Part shown: one piece after another, positions 1 to 5,559 of the stretch
How the letters are laid out: every line of letters begins with the position of its first letter
How positions within the stretch are numbered: the first letter of the stretch is position 1
DNA from: Oscillospiraceae bacterium
Lineage (GTDB): Bacteria > Bacillota > Clostridia > Oscillospirales > Oscillospiraceae
Length of the DNA: 8,882 nucleotides
Direction of reading: 5' to 3'
Assembly: GCA_017521875.1 (NCBI GenBank)
Contig: JAFXBH010000048.1
Coordinates: 1-8,882, forward strand
Program-made: the position numbers and the translations under genes
Notes under the pieces: generated by a model
What the model was told of the DNA's origin: nothing
Databases searched by the model: none
Seen by the model: the letters and a program-made list of their open reading frames with translations, nothing else

Positions 1-173
1 GCATTACGTAATTATCCAAGAGCACTTGAATATACGGGCACCAATAACTTAACATATTCAGGAGAACGTGATGCTTCGGTTATTGCACATATACACATTC
101 ATATAGTAAAGAATTTACCAAGATATACCCCAATGGTTTTTATATTGGTGGTACATGGTTCTACAATCCATAG
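1..173 (+). pseudogene. C-terminal remnant of an upstream protein, apparently frameshifted
   Basis: Frame 1 is open from base 1 and reads ALRNYPRALEYTGTNNLTYS and onward to about base 95. From about base 96, frame 3 gives a more protein-like ending, SYSKEFTKIYPNGFYIGG then TWFYNP and a TAG stop at 171-173. The two frames meet in a dinucleotide-rich stretch (CACATATACACATTC, 86-100), where a 2-bp gain or a 1-bp loss would join them. The stop overlaps the AGGAGG ribosome site (172-177) of the next gene, which is typical of a tightly coupled upstream gene. I do not recognise the family. From its position before a small lipoprotein gene and near an Rhs fragment, it could be the variable tip of a polymorphic toxin. 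Only the tail is visible, and the frameshift could also be an assembly error. Confidence 0.4.
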
Positions 174-183
174 GAGGTCAAAG

Positions 184-1074
184 ATGAAAAAAACAGTATT
201 TGTTTGTTTTTTAGCGGTTTTATTCCTAATGGTTGGATGCAATGCTGGGAAAAAGCCAAGCCAAGGTAGTGATGAAACCACGGCTCATTTAGAGAAAATC
301 ACAGTGAATAACAAAGTATTCTCCATTAATGAAATTAACAATGGAATAAGGGATGTATTTAATACTCAGTTGTATTATTATCCCGACGGGCTTTTGAACC
401 AGTTTGCATATAAGCAAATAGAATACGACTTGTATTTTTCCTCAAGACAGGTAACACCTCTCTCATTTCCGTTGGTTTACATATTTGTTACAAATGTAGA
501 ACACCCATTATCAACGGAGCAATCGCCAAGATTATATAGATTTGGTGTTTGCATGACTGAATATGGTCTTCAGTCTTATTTTTATGAGTCGGGAGCATTT
601 TTTATTTCACCACAAGAGAAGTGGGGAACCTGCCCACCAGAAGGAACAAAGTATCTTGGGCACTATTCAATGGATCTAAGTCGAATCACACAGCCCATAC
701 ACGAGGAAATGACCGACCAATGGAAACAAGGTGTTGAGACTTCTGTTCGCTTATATATGGATAATAATAACTTTTATAGAGAGGATAGTAAAAACCTTCA
801 AGAAGGTAAATATAATGTCTATATTCAAGGTTTTTCCCAAAGCGATGTAGATAGCACGATTATTTTTGAACACGAAAACGGTCAAGTATACCAAGGCCGA
901 TACTATTTTGTGCACGAGGTAGCAGAAGGAAAACCGGCAGATCTCAACCATGTAGAACGAATTGAAGATGTTGATGCAGCATATATAGAGTATTTAGATA
1001 AACTTAAAAAGAACGCGGCCTTCCATATGGTGTATGATGTTGTAGGCCAAGAGGACAGTTCTATTGTCCCCTAA
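184..1074 (+). CDS. Predicted lipoprotein of unknown function, candidate immunity protein
   Basis: The product is 296 aa and I do not recognise its family. The start at 184 is chosen because AGGAGG at 172-177 lies at ideal spacing and the protein then opens with a classic lipoprotein signal: MKK, a hydrophobic stretch of about 14 residues, and FLMVGC with the lipidated cysteine at residue 19. The frame is open further upstream, but a start at 133 would bury the signal peptide. The mature part begins with a polar linker (NAGKKPSQGSDE). The rest is rich in Tyr, Phe and Asn with alternating beta-like patterns, for example KYNVYIQGFSQSD near residue 213, and no transmembrane segment after the signal. 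It should be exported and anchored to the outer face of the membrane. Base composition is clearly more AT-rich than the threonine genes, which suggests acquisition. Its coupling to the preceding open frame fits an immunity or accessory role, but that is inference from position. Confidence 0.75.
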   Translation: MKKTVFVCFLAVLFLMVGCNAGKKPSQGSDETTAHLEKITVNNKVFSINEINNGIRDVFNTQLYYYPDGLLNQFAYKQIEYDLYFSSRQVTPLSFPLVYIFVTNVEHPLSTEQSPRLYRFGVCMTEYGLQSYFYESGAFFISPQEKWGTCPPEGTKYLGHYSMDLSRITQPIHEEMTDQWKQGVETSVRLYMDNNNFYREDSKNLQEGKYNVYIQGFSQSDVDSTIIFEHENGQVYQGRYYFVHEVAEGKPADLNHVERIEDVDAAYIEYLDKLKKNAAFHMVYDVVGQEDSSIVP

Positions 1075-1142
1075 GCCAAAGACCGATTCTGACTAACTTA
1101 TAACCAACGGGGACGGCCCATCCGTCCCCCGAGGTTGCGAAT
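1064..1142. repeat. 79-bp direct repeat, copy A, with internal palindrome
   Basis: This stretch aligns without gaps to 1763-1841, with about 66 of 79 positions identical by eye. It begins just inside the 3' end of the lipoprotein gene, so it supplies that gene's last codons and its stop, and it ends at the start of the YD-repeat fragment. Within it is a perfect 8-bp inverted repeat, GGGGACGG (1109-1116) and CCGTCCCC (1122-1129), around a 5-nt loop. The hairpin could act in RNA, but no T-run follows, so it is not a standard terminator. Its position between gene pairs suggests a cassette boundary or recombination substrate. Confidence 0.8.
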
Positions 1143-1416
1143 CGAAGTAATCCTGACCTATGCCTACGACAACAGCGGCAGACTGGCCAAAACAGTGGAT
1201 TCCGGCTCCGGTATTACCACCACCTATTACTATGACCTGATCGACCGGCTGGTTGGTGAGAAGAAGACCGGCGGAGACTTTGTTCGAGATGATTACGATG
1301 ATAGTTGGACAATTAAGAGCACTTCCGCATATTTTATGGCGGGCATATCTGTGCGTATAGGATTTGATATGATTTCATTTTGCCAGGAAATAGATGCAAT
1401 CTATTTCCTGCCCTAA
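1135..1416 (+). pseudogene. Displaced Rhs/YD-repeat tip fragment
   Basis: The reading frame encodes two recognisable YD repeats, YAYDNSGRLAKT and, about 15 residues later, YYYDLIDRLVGEKK. These belong to the beta-cage shell of Rhs/YD-repeat proteins, which normally run to well over 1000 residues. Here there is no upstream shell: the frame starts only at a TTG inside repeat copy A, with no convincing ribosome site. After GEKKTGGDFV the sequence becomes AT-rich and unfamiliar and stops after about 45 further residues, which is short for a toxin domain. The pattern of conserved shell end plus new tail plus small downstream gene is that of an orphan tip left by recombination. The DNA coding the YD repeats is visibly more GC-rich than the sequence on both sides. 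It is probably not translated on its own. It could instead be a simple decayed remnant of a full Rhs gene. Confidence 0.65.
1384..1410. repeat. Perfect 12-bp inverted repeat with 3-nt loop
   Basis: CAGGAAATAGAT (1384-1395) and ATCTATTTCCTG (1399-1410) are exact reverse complements around GCA. The hairpin lies in the last codons of the YD-repeat fragment, just before the ribosome site of the 106-aa membrane protein. No T-run follows on either strand, so a rho-independent terminator is unlikely. It may be an RNA structure limiting read-through or the scar of an element end. Confidence 0.7.
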
Positions 1417-1432
1417 CTGAGAGGAGCCACAA

Positions 1433-1753
1433 ATGAAGAATAAAAAAGCAAGATTTTGGTTTATCTTATGGGGTGTTTCGCTTACAATAGGTTCGCTTTT
1501 TTCAGCAGTGCATAAATTAATTAGTTTGAGTAAAAACGGATTTGTGTTTCAATCATTACCATATACTGATTTCCAAACGTTCTTATTGTTGGTTTTTTTA
1601 CCATTTTGCCTTATTCCTATGTTGGCAACATCCTGTTATTATGCCATAAAAGAAAAGAATACGGCAATAAAAATTGCGACGATATGTCTTATCGTACAAC
1701 ATTTAATTTGCACAATAGCAGTTTTGATTCAAGTTCTAGGACAGTGCAAGTAG
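1433..1753 (+). CDS. Small three-helix membrane protein, candidate immunity protein
   Basis: This 106-aa protein has a good ribosome site (GAGGAG, 1421-1426) six bases before ATG, in a 16-bp gap after the YD-repeat fragment. It opens with a positive stretch, MKNKKAR. Three hydrophobic segments follow: about residues 8-30, 48-71 and 78-102. Basic and polar residues lie between the second and third (KEKN, 73-76). It should sit in the cytoplasmic membrane. I do not recognise the family. Codon choice and composition are AT-rich, like the lipoprotein at 184-1074 and unlike the threonine genes. Small multi-pass proteins directly behind toxin tips are often immunity proteins against membrane-acting toxins, which is the basis for the suggestion. 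There is no sequence evidence of the activity itself. Confidence 0.65.
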   Translation: MKNKKARFWFILWGVSLTIGSLFSAVHKLISLSKNGFVFQSLPYTDFQTFLLLVFLPFCLIPMLATSCYYAIKEKNTAIKIATICLIVQHLICTIAVLIQVLGQCK

Positions 1754-1762
1754 AAGATTATG

Positions 1763-1841
1763 TTGTCCCCTAAGTGGAAGGCAGATTCTGACTAACCGAT
1801 AACCAACGAGGACGGCCTGTCCGTCCCCCACGGTTGCAAAT
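1763..1841. repeat. 79-bp direct repeat, copy B, with internal palindrome
   Basis: This is the second copy of the element at 1064-1142, again starting about 10 bases after the main gene body and in the same orientation. The internal inverted repeat is GAGGACGG (1808-1815) and CCGTCCCC (1821-1828), with one A-C mismatch against copy A's perfect stem. It ends at the terminator hairpin of the hom-lysC-asd operon, so it marks the border between the AT-rich accessory stretch and the core genes. Confidence 0.8.
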
Positions 1842-1874
1842 TACCCCCCACCGATTGGTGGGGGGGTTAATTTT
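1841..1874 (-). terminator. Terminator of the hom-lysC-asd operon, possibly bidirectional
   Basis: CCCCCCACC (1844-1852) pairs with GGTGGGGGG (1857-1865) around GATT, giving a 9-bp, almost pure G-C stem. It lies 15 bases past the asd stop. AT-rich flanks (AAATTA on the left, TTAATTTTAT on the right) extend the pairing and give modest T-runs on both strands. It probably stops both the leftward operon and rightward transcripts from the accessory region. Confidence 0.75.
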
Positions 1875-1880
1875 ATATCA

Positions 1881-2882
1881 TTACTTAACCAGCAATTCTG
1901 CAATCTGAATGGCGTTGGTGGCAGCGCCCTTGCGGACCTGGTCGCCACAGCACCACAGGCAGATGCCGTTGTCGTCGGTGAGGTCGGGACGGATACGGCC
2001 TACATACACGATGTCCTGGCCGCTGGTCTCCAGAGGCATAGGATACTGCTTGTTCTTTAGATCGTCTACCAGTTTGCAGCCGGGAGCCTTGGCGATCACT
2101 TCCCGCACCTGCTCCACAGTTACAGGAACATCAAAGTGGCAGGAAACGGAGATGGAGTGGCTGCGGATTACCGGCACACGGACGCAGGTGCAGGCAACTT
2201 TCAGTTCCGGCAGATGCATAATCTTCCGGCCTTCGTTCTGCATCTTCATTTCTTCGCTGGTGTAGCCTTCAAACTGCTCGCCGCCGATTTGGGGAATCAG
2301 ATTGTAAGCAATCTGATAGGGGAACACCTTGGGCTCGTAGGTCTCACCCTTGTACAGGGCTTCCACTTCGTTCATCAGTTCCACAGGACCGCCTGCGCCT
2401 GCACCGGAAACAGCCTGGTAGGTGGAGGTGGTCATAGTGCGGATGGGGGAGATGGCGTTCAGGGCGTTCACGGCAGTCATGGTAATGATGGTGGAGCAGT
2501 TGGGATTGCTGATAATACCCTTGTGCCAAGCCACATCTTCGGGGTTGACCTCGGGAACGACCAGAGGTACATCGTCCTGCAGACGAAATGCAGAGGAATT
2601 ATCCACGAATACAGCACCGGCCTTGACGATAGCAGGAGCAAACTGCTTTGCGATGTCATTTTCAGCAGCGCCCAGCACGATATCCACGCCTTCAAAAGCC
2701 TCATTGCAGGCCAAAGCGATGGTCACATCCTCGCCCTTGAATTTCAGGGTCTTGCCGGCGCTTCTGGCGCTGGCAAGGGGAATCAGTTTGCCCACAGGGA
2801 AGTTGCGTTCTTCCAGAATTTTAATCATTTCCTGGCCGACGGCGCCGGTGGCACCCAGCACAGCAACGGTATATGTTTTCAT
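1881..2882 (-). CDS. asd: Aspartate-semialdehyde dehydrogenase
   Basis: The 333-aa enzyme makes L-aspartate-4-semialdehyde from aspartyl-4-phosphate with NADPH. This is the second step toward threonine, methionine and lysine, in the cytoplasm. The N-terminal nucleotide-binding loop GATGAVG lies at residues 10-16. The catalytic cysteine is Cys129 in NPNCST, and the family's YQAVSGAG stretch is at 155-162. The catalytic histidine candidate is His242 in RSHS, with CVRVPV just before it. FVDNSSAFR (92-100) is the usual phosphate-side segment. Length matches the family. AGGAGGG at 2890-2896 lies 7 bases before the ATG. It is the last gene of the leftward operon, starting 15 bases after the lysC stop, and is followed by the terminator. 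All key residues are present, so the call is firm. Confidence 0.97.
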   Translation of the reverse strand: MKTYTVAVLGATGAVGQEMIKILEERNFPVGKLIPLASARSAGKTLKFKGEDVTIALACNEAFEGVDIVLGAAENDIAKQFAPAIVKAGAVFVDNSSAFRLQDDVPLVVPEVNPEDVAWHKGIISNPNCSTIITMTAVNALNAISPIRTMTTSTYQAVSGAGAGGPVELMNEVEALYKGETYEPKVFPYQIAYNLIPQIGGEQFEGYTSEEMKMQNEGRKIMHLPELKVACTCVRVPVIRSHSISVSCHFDVPVTVEQVREVIAKAPGCKLVDDLKNKQYPMPLETSGQDIVYVGRIRPDLTDDNGICLWCCGDQVRKGAATNAIQIAELLVK

Positions 2883-2897
2883 AGAGATACCCTCCTG

Positions 2898-4214
2898 TTA
2901 TTTAATGAAACTGTTGTACAGAACCCGAATGGCGTCGGCAAAATCCTTGTTTTCCACGCCGAAGATGATGTTCAGTTCGTCGGGTCCCTGATTGATCATA
3001 CGGATATTGATACCGGCCTGACCCAATGCGGCAAAAATCTTGCCGGATACGCCGGGACGGAATGCCATCTGATGACCCACGGCAGTAACAATGGCGATCT
3101 GGTCGTGAACGGTGATGTTGTCAGGGCTAATCTCCTGCTGAATCTCCGCCAGAATGGAATACAAATGGGGTGCCAGCGTGGCGGTGGGAATGGCCAAAGA
3201 TACATTGTCCATACCGTTGGGTACAAATTCCACGGAGACGCCGTGTTTCTCCAAAACAGACAGGATTCTGCGGAGAATACCTACCTGATTGGTCAGACCA
3301 CGCTTGAAAATGGTGATAATGGAGAAATCTTTCTTGCCGGTGATACCGGTGATGATCCGGTTGGGGTCGATCTCGGTGTCGAAATGCTTGCGGATCATAG
3401 TGCCGGGGTTGCCGGGGTCGTTGGTGTTGCGGATATTCAGAGGAATGTTCTTCTTCCGAACGGGGTAGATCGCACCTTCGTGAAGCACATTGGCGCCGGC
3501 GTAGGCCAGTTCCCGCAGTTCGTCATAAGTAATCTCAGGGATGGGATGGGGATTTTCCACGATCCGGGGATCGGCCATCAGAATGCCGGAAACATCGGTC
3601 CAGTTTTCGTATACATCTGCATCCAGCGCAGCGGCGGCCAAAGAGCCGGTGATGTCACTGCCGCCCCGGGAGAAGGTGCGGATACTGCCGTCGGGCATGA
3701 CACCGTAGAAACCGGGGGTTACTACGCTCTTGCCCTTGGCCATACTGCTGAGGGCTTCATAGGACTTGGCGGTATCTACCGTGCCGTCGATATTGAAGAA
3801 TACCCAGTTGGCAGCGTCAATAAACTCAAAACCCAAATACGCGGCCATCAGTTTGGCGGAGAAATACTCGCCCCGGCTGGCCATCTCGTCCTGGGATACC
3901 TGCTTGGCATCCAGACGCTTTTTGAGTTCTGCAAATTCAGTCTCCAGATCCAAGGTAATACCCAAGTCTTCCCGAATTTCCAAATACCGGGAGGTGATCA
4001 GTTCAAATACAGGGTCGCAGGGTACACCGTACTGGGTGTGTGCGTGGCACAAATACAGAAGGTCGGTGATTTTGTGGTCCTGACTGTTTCGCTTGCCGGC
4101 AGCGGATACTACCGCCACCCGACGCTCCGGGTCAGCCATCAGAATGTCCCGAACTTTCTTATATTGACCGGCGTCAGCCATGGAGGAGCCGCCGAATTTG
4201 GTTACTTTCAGCAT
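2898..4214 (-). CDS. lysC: Aspartate kinase with tandem ACT domains
   Basis: This 438-aa enzyme phosphorylates L-aspartate with ATP, the committed step of the aspartate pathway. The amino-acid-kinase domain starts at once with KFGGSS (6-11). It includes SRGEYFSAKL (113-122), VTPGFYG (165-171), SRGGSDITG (182-190) and WTDVSGI (205-211). Two ACT domains follow, about residues 295-365 and 372-438; they normally bind lysine or threonine for feedback inhibition. The start at 4214 is preferred over an in-frame ATG at 4250 because AAGGGAG (4223-4229) lies 8 bases upstream, KFGGSS then falls at the usual position, and the longer start would overlap the end of hom. It sits between hom (25-bp gap) and asd (15-bp gap), clearly one operon. 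Which amino acid inhibits it cannot be read from the sequence by eye. The symbol lysC is used generically. Confidence 0.96.
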   Translation of the reverse strand: MLKVTKFGGSSMADAGQYKKVRDILMADPERRVAVVSAAGKRNSQDHKITDLLYLCHAHTQYGVPCDPVFELITSRYLEIREDLGITLDLETEFAELKKRLDAKQVSQDEMASRGEYFSAKLMAAYLGFEFIDAANWVFFNIDGTVDTAKSYEALSSMAKGKSVVTPGFYGVMPDGSIRTFSRGGSDITGSLAAAALDADVYENWTDVSGILMADPRIVENPHPIPEITYDELRELAYAGANVLHEGAIYPVRKKNIPLNIRNTNDPGNPGTMIRKHFDTEIDPNRIITGITGKKDFSIITIFKRGLTNQVGILRRILSVLEKHGVSVEFVPNGMDNVSLAIPTATLAPHLYSILAEIQQEISPDNITVHDQIAIVTAVGHQMAFRPGVSGKIFAALGQAGINIRMINQGPDELNIIFGVENKDFADAIRVLYNSFIK

Positions 4215-4239
4215 ATAGGTTTCTCCCTTTCCGGATAGA

Positions 4240-5361
4240 TTATTCTGCAAAAGCAGCGATGAATGCTGCAGGCTGATCTTTCAGCCAGGTATGCATAGCC
4301 TCTACAGAAACAGGCTTGGTGATCACGGCATCGCCCCAGCGTTCTTCGGTGATCTCATCCAGCCATGCATCGGCGGCACCGCTGACATAGTAGCGAAGCA
4401 TATCGGTGTTCTTGGCAGAGACCTTGCCACCGTAGGGGCTGTAGAATCCCTTGCCGGTCAGCACATCGGCGCAATCCTGCACCACATTATATGCAGTGGG
4501 GTAGCGGCCTGCGCCCTGACCGTAGAAACTCATACGGCCGGAGGCAGAGCCGACCAGAGTGATCAGGTTGTAGTTGGCAGGAACCACAGATTCCGGTTCT
4601 GTGGTGGGAACCAAAGTGGGCTGCACATAAGCGCTTACATTGCCGTCAGCACACTTGCCGGTGGAGATCAGTTTGCATACATAGCCGTGACTTGTGAAAT
4701 TCTCCACATCGGTGGCTTTGATGCGGCTGATGCCGGCTACAGGAACGGTCTCCGGTACTAAACTGATGCCGAATGCCACATTGGAGGACAGAATCACCTT
4801 ATGCCAGGTGTCAATACCTTCCACATCGGTGGTGGGGTTGGCCTCGGCGTAACCCAATGCCTGTGCCTGAGACAGAGCGTCTGCGTAGGTCAGACCCAGA
4901 CGGGTCATAGAGTCCAGAATGTAGTTGCAAGTGCCGTTCATAATGCCGCCAACCTTTTGAATGGTCTGCATACGGCGCGCCCGCTCCAGTTCGCTGAGCC
5001 AGCCGATGCCGCCGCCAACGGCAGCGGTGCAGCGGAAGCAAACACCCTTTTCCTTTGCCAGGGGAATCAGTTCGTCATAGAAAGTGGCAACCAGAGCCTT
5101 GTTGGAGGTGACGATATTCTTGCCGGCTTCGATAGAAGCCTTTACAAACTCAAAAGCAGGATGCAGACCGCCCATAGCCTCCACCACAGTATCGATGGAA
5201 TCGTCATTCAGCAGATCCTGAAAATTTTTGGTAACCTCAGCGTCCGGCAGAGTTACATCTTCCAGGCAGACCACCTTGACAACGGACATATCCTCACGGG
5301 GTGCAGTCAGATCGTAAACACCTCTGCCTACAACACCAAAACCTAACAAACCAATACGCAT
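4240..5361 (-). CDS. hom: Homoserine dehydrogenase, short form without ACT domain
   Basis: The 373-aa protein reduces aspartate semialdehyde to homoserine, the branch toward threonine and methionine. The N-terminal Rossmann loop GFGVVGRG spans residues 7-14, and NIVTSNKALVA (82-92) carries the conserved lysine, Lys88. The catalytic domain has GGIMNGTCNYIL (138-149), AQALGYAEANPTTDVEGID (166-184) and Lys188 in DTWHK, the expected catalytic pair with the acidic residues before it. Many homologues have a C-terminal ACT domain and exceed 400 residues. This one ends soon after the catalytic domain, so it probably lacks direct threonine feedback. The start is set by GGGAGG (5371-5376), 9 bases before the ATG. 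An in-frame extension to 5445 would overlap the promoter and is rejected. It is the first gene of the operon. Confidence 0.96.
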   Translation of the reverse strand: MRIGLLGFGVVGRGVYDLTAPREDMSVVKVVCLEDVTLPDAEVTKNFQDLLNDDSIDTVVEAMGGLHPAFEFVKASIEAGKNIVTSNKALVATFYDELIPLAKEKGVCFRCTAAVGGGIGWLSELERARRMQTIQKVGGIMNGTCNYILDSMTRLGLTYADALSQAQALGYAEANPTTDVEGIDTWHKVILSSNVAFGISLVPETVPVAGISRIKATDVENFTSHGYVCKLISTGKCADGNVSAYVQPTLVPTTEPESVVPANYNLITLVGSASGRMSFYGQGAGRYPTAYNVVQDCADVLTGKGFYSPYGGKVSAKNTDMLRYYVSGAADAWLDEITEERWGDAVITKPVSVEAMHTWLKDQPAAFIAAFAE

Positions 5362-5395
5362 TTTTCTCTTCCTCCCGCATATAAAATGGGCATCT

Positions 5396-5416
5396 GTGTT
5401 TCCGCGACGAAAACAC
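5396..5416 (-). promoter_or_regulatory. Hairpin in the hom leader
   Basis: In the minus-strand transcript, GTGTTTTC pairs with GGAAACAC (one G-U pair) around a 5-nt loop. It lies about 20 bases before the hom ribosome site. There is no T-run and no match to a lysine, SAM or T-box leader that I can see. It may only protect the mRNA end or be chance. Confidence 0.35.
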
Positions 5417-5445
5417 TTGCTTTTTCTCATAAAAAAGTATATCAT
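5417..5445 (+). promoter_or_regulatory. Candidate thrC-thrB promoter overlapping the hom promoter
   Basis: TTGCTT (5417-5422), 17 bases, then TATCAT (5440-5445) is the best sigma-A-like pair found on the plus strand in the intergenic region. The -10 box is good and the -35 box weak. Its -10 overlaps the hom -10 on the other strand, so the two promoters could not be occupied at once. Initiation near 5452 would give a leader of about 108 nt. Confidence 0.4.
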
Positions 5446-5464
5446 ATACGTTACATAAATGCAA
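5436..5464 (-). promoter_or_regulatory. Sigma-A promoter of hom-lysC-asd
   Basis: On the minus strand, TTGCAT (-35, 5459-5464) and TATACT (-10, 5436-5441) are separated by exactly 17 bases. Transcription should begin near 5429, giving a leader of about 68 nt before hom. Both boxes match the consensus well. Confidence 0.75.
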
Positions 5465-5486
5465 TTGTTTCAATAAGAAAACAATT
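5463..5486. promoter_or_regulatory. Palindrome at the hom -35 box, operator candidate
   Basis: AATTGTTT (5463-5470) and AAACAATT (5479-5486) form a perfect 8-bp inverted repeat with an 8-base spacer. The centre-to-centre distance suits a dimeric DNA-binding protein. It overlaps the edge of the hom -35 box and lies downstream of the candidate thrC promoter, so one bound protein could control both directions. It could also fold as a hairpin in the thrC leader. No regulator is encoded nearby. Confidence 0.45.
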
Positions 5487-5490
5487 CACT

Positions 5491-5509
5491 TGCCGTAGCG
5501 GCATTTTTT
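5491..5509 (+). terminator. thrC: Short hairpin plus six T in the thrC leader, attenuator candidate
   Basis: TGCCG (5491-5495) pairs with CGGCA (5499-5503) around TAG and is directly followed by TTTTTT (5504-5509). This is terminator-shaped, although a 5-bp stem is short. It lies between the candidate thrC promoter and the thrC start. I found no threonine-rich leader peptide and no T-box consensus. Confidence 0.4.
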
Positions 5510-5525
5510 GTGCAAAAAGATTAAA

Positions 5526-5546
5526 TCAGGACAAAAATTATCCTGA
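5526..5546 (+). promoter_or_regulatory. thrC: Hairpin just before the thrC ribosome site
   Basis: TCAGGA (5526-5531) and TCCTGA (5541-5546) are perfectly complementary around a 9-base A/T-rich loop, ending one base before AAGGAGG (5548-5554). It could affect thrC translation or mRNA stability. It is short enough to be chance. Confidence 0.35.
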
Positions 5547-5559
5547 AAAGGAGGACATT

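Noticed and set aside
133..183. Longer start for the lipoprotein at 133
   Set aside because: It would bury the lipoprotein signal behind 17 residues. The ribosome site at 172-177 points to 184.
1064..1841. CRISPR array
   Set aside because: There are only two imperfect 79-bp copies 699 bases apart with genes between them, so no spacer-repeat pattern.
2136..4238. 700-codon open frame antisense to asd and lysC
   Set aside because: It is a shadow of codon bias in two well-supported genes on the other strand. Its product is low-complexity Gly/His-rich and it has no ribosome site.
4215..4250. Upstream in-frame ATG for lysC
   Set aside because: It would overlap the end of hom and add residues before the KFGGSS motif. 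A good ribosome site lies before 4214.
5362..5445. N-terminal extension of hom
   Set aside because: It crosses the hom ribosome site and leader up to its -10 box. The Rossmann loop begins properly from 5361.
5386..5559. N-terminal extension of thrC
   Set aside because: It covers divergent promoter elements and hairpins. A strong ribosome site precedes 5560.
5362..5559. T-box, lysine or SAM riboswitch in the divergent region
   Set aside because: No T-box core sequence, specifier-like structure or recognisable riboswitch core was seen on either strand.
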